Below, piece by piece: positions 62,261-64,000 of a DNA stretch of 64,000 nt. The translations under genes were made by a program, and so were the position numbers. Each line of letters opens with the position of its first letter. The first letter of the stretch is position 1. The notes under the pieces are model-generated. The model had not been told where the DNA came from, made no database searches, and was given only the letters and a program-made list of their open reading frames with translations. Source of the stretch: Maylandia zebra. Lineage: Eukaryota; Chordata; Actinopteri; Cichliformes; Cichlidae. The stretch lies in the NCBI RefSeq assembly GCF_041146795.1, contig NC_135187.1, positions 20,377,056 through 20,441,055 of the forward strand, in the 5' to 3' direction.

Positions 62261-64000
62261 AAATAATATATAATATAATATATATAATATGCTATCTAAA
62301 ACTCAAAATTAAGTCTTTTAAGAAGATTTAAAAAAACTCTGGCAGAATTTTCTTTTTAGCTGTTGAAATAATCAAATACATAAATATCTTCTACTGAATA
62401 TGCACATATTTGATGTGGCACATTTTTACACTGGATGCCCTTCCTCTCTTCCTAACCCTCCAAGGGATGTGTACCTCCTCTGGGTGTTAGATAAATGTGT
62501 TAACCTCTGCACTACAGTGCCACTCAGCATACGTAATTACCAAAAGTTTGCTGATGAGACAAGTAAAACTGTTTTGACCATCCAGTTTTATTGTTCTCAA
62601 ATCCCAGGGTTCGCACAGTCTGGCATATTTCATCGAACACAGGATCGAACAGAAAGAAATGTCACTTATTTTTATTTTATTAGTTAATACATTTAATTAA
62701 TTTATTGTTATAAATTCTATAAATTTTATTTAAACATATTAAGAGTGTGTATATATATGTGTATATATATATATATACATATATATACTGAAATATGCAT
62801 GTCACGTCACTGACCTACATATGCATGTTTTTAAAGTAGATATAAGTACTGAATTGGTCTCAAGACACATTAATACTAAAAGATTTGGATCATGGCAATA
62901 AAAAAAAACTGTTTGGGATATCACTAATTATCCCCACATGAAGACAAGCTTCAGAACCTCAGCAGCTGTGCCTCCTTCTGAATAAATTATAGTTAATAAA
63001 CATTTCCACTTCATTCCAATGAAAATGAATTCAATTCATAGTTCTGTTATATTGCTGTATTCGATCTGACCAAAACAGACTTGAGACTCAAAAACAAATA
63101 TACGGTAAATGGCAATTAATCTCAAATAGCATGCAGATTGCAACAGTAACTTTCAAATAAAATCAGACGTCTCTCCCACTTTATGTGGTTTAAAAAAGCG
63201 AGGGGATATAAAATTCTCATATTAAATTATATTTTATGTAGTATAATATGCAAAGGCAAGTGCAAACTGAGAAAGTACGACAAGTAACAAAATCGCACAA
63301 TAATAAAATGTAATTTAAGACTAAACAAAACAAAAACACAATCAGAAGAACACAAATGTTGTGTATATATTTGTGAACACCAATTTCAGTGTTAGGTGTT
63401 GGGATTTTATTTGTACTCTGAATTTCTGTCTTGTGTGTGGGGGATATGATTACAGTATTCAGGGGATTGAAAGTGTGACTGTGTGGGCGTAACGTGCTCG
63501 GTTTGCTCGTCAGAATTCATCAACTATTGGCTATCGGCCCTCTCTGTGTGTTTTTATGTGCGTGTTTGTGTGTGTCTCTGTCTTGGCATTAATTTTGCCT
63601 GCCTTTGACCAGATGTGTTTGGCTGGGTTCGTTATGGTGAGCTTGATCTATGACAAGTCAGGAAATTAAACAATTACGCAGTAATAGAAAGGGAGGAAGG
63701 AGTAGGAACATGCCGCATGGACGCGTATGAAGACAGACAGAGACATACTGAGAGGAGAAGGAAGGGTGATGATGGGTGGAGGATGTGAGACAGCCCATGG
63801 GTGGTGGTGCTGGTGTTGGAAGGAGGTCAGCAGGAGACCGGAGCTAAAGACAAAAGGGAGCGAGGGAGTGTGTGACAGAGGTGGAGAGGTGATTTTCTGC
63901 TCTGTCGTTTCTTTTCAGAGGGGATTAGCAGGACGGAGCTGCTGGGTGACAGGCAGAGTGGGGGATAACAGGTAGATAGGAGCAGAGAGGAGAAAGCATG
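62261..64000 (+). other. Copine intron continuing past window end
   Basis: AT-rich with TA-repeat runs near 62750-62790 and a purine-rich end. I looked for the last copine exon (ASPAALAKSVLAEVP-type sequence) and did not find it. Confidence 0.5.

Overview
The window is vertebrate, and almost certainly teleost fish, nuclear DNA. The evidence is GT-AG introns in conserved animal genes, Tc1/mariner, hAT-like, L1 and SINE-like fish repeats, many CA/CTAT/TAA microsatellites, and three animal gene families that can be rebuilt exon by exon with matching reading phase. Percomorph or cichlid-like is my inference from the repeat types. No bacterial or viral genes were seen.

Layout. (1) 1-10.7 kb: a fast-evolving forkhead locus. 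Two divergently oriented three-exon genes (minus 2227-3452; plus 7202-8616) encode related short, degenerate forkhead proteins resembling the FoxH1/FAST group. A third, broken copy of the last exon lies at about 10.28-10.63 kb. Tc1 and LINE reverse-transcriptase scraps and a possible TIR element lie around them. (2) 10.7-14.8 kb: no recognisable gene. (3) 14.8-26 kb, minus strand: a complete beta-catenin gene (15 coding exons, 768 aa), probably the divergent teleost paralogue ctnnb2, with an intact phosphodegron and PDZ-binding tail. (4) 28-36.7 kb, minus strand: complete dync1li1, cytoplasmic dynein 1 light intermediate chain 1 (13 coding exons, 485 aa), with its CpG-rich promoter near 36.6 kb. 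(5) 37-64 kb, plus strand: a copine gene, most like CPNE4. Fourteen coding exons (510 aa) are present and the last coding exon lies beyond the right edge. Its upstream region and introns hold most of the mobile elements: a 5'-truncated L1 with a 16-bp target-site duplication, a 955-bp TIR element flanked by TA, two Tc1 remnants, a palindromic hAT-like MITE and SINE-like repeats.

How the genes relate. Beta-catenin links cadherin adhesion to Wnt transcription. Dynein LIC1 couples the motor to adaptors and cargo. Copine-4 is a calcium-dependent membrane-binding protein. They are not a functional operon-like unit. The suggestive pairing is a FAST-like forkhead family (FoxH1 proteins mediate Nodal/activin-Smad transcription) beside beta-catenin, since both pathways act in early fish axis and mesendoderm formation. 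That link is inference only. The least-described part of the window is the forkhead locus, whose recognition helix has lost the canonical RHNLS core while its C-terminal motifs are conserved across all three copies.
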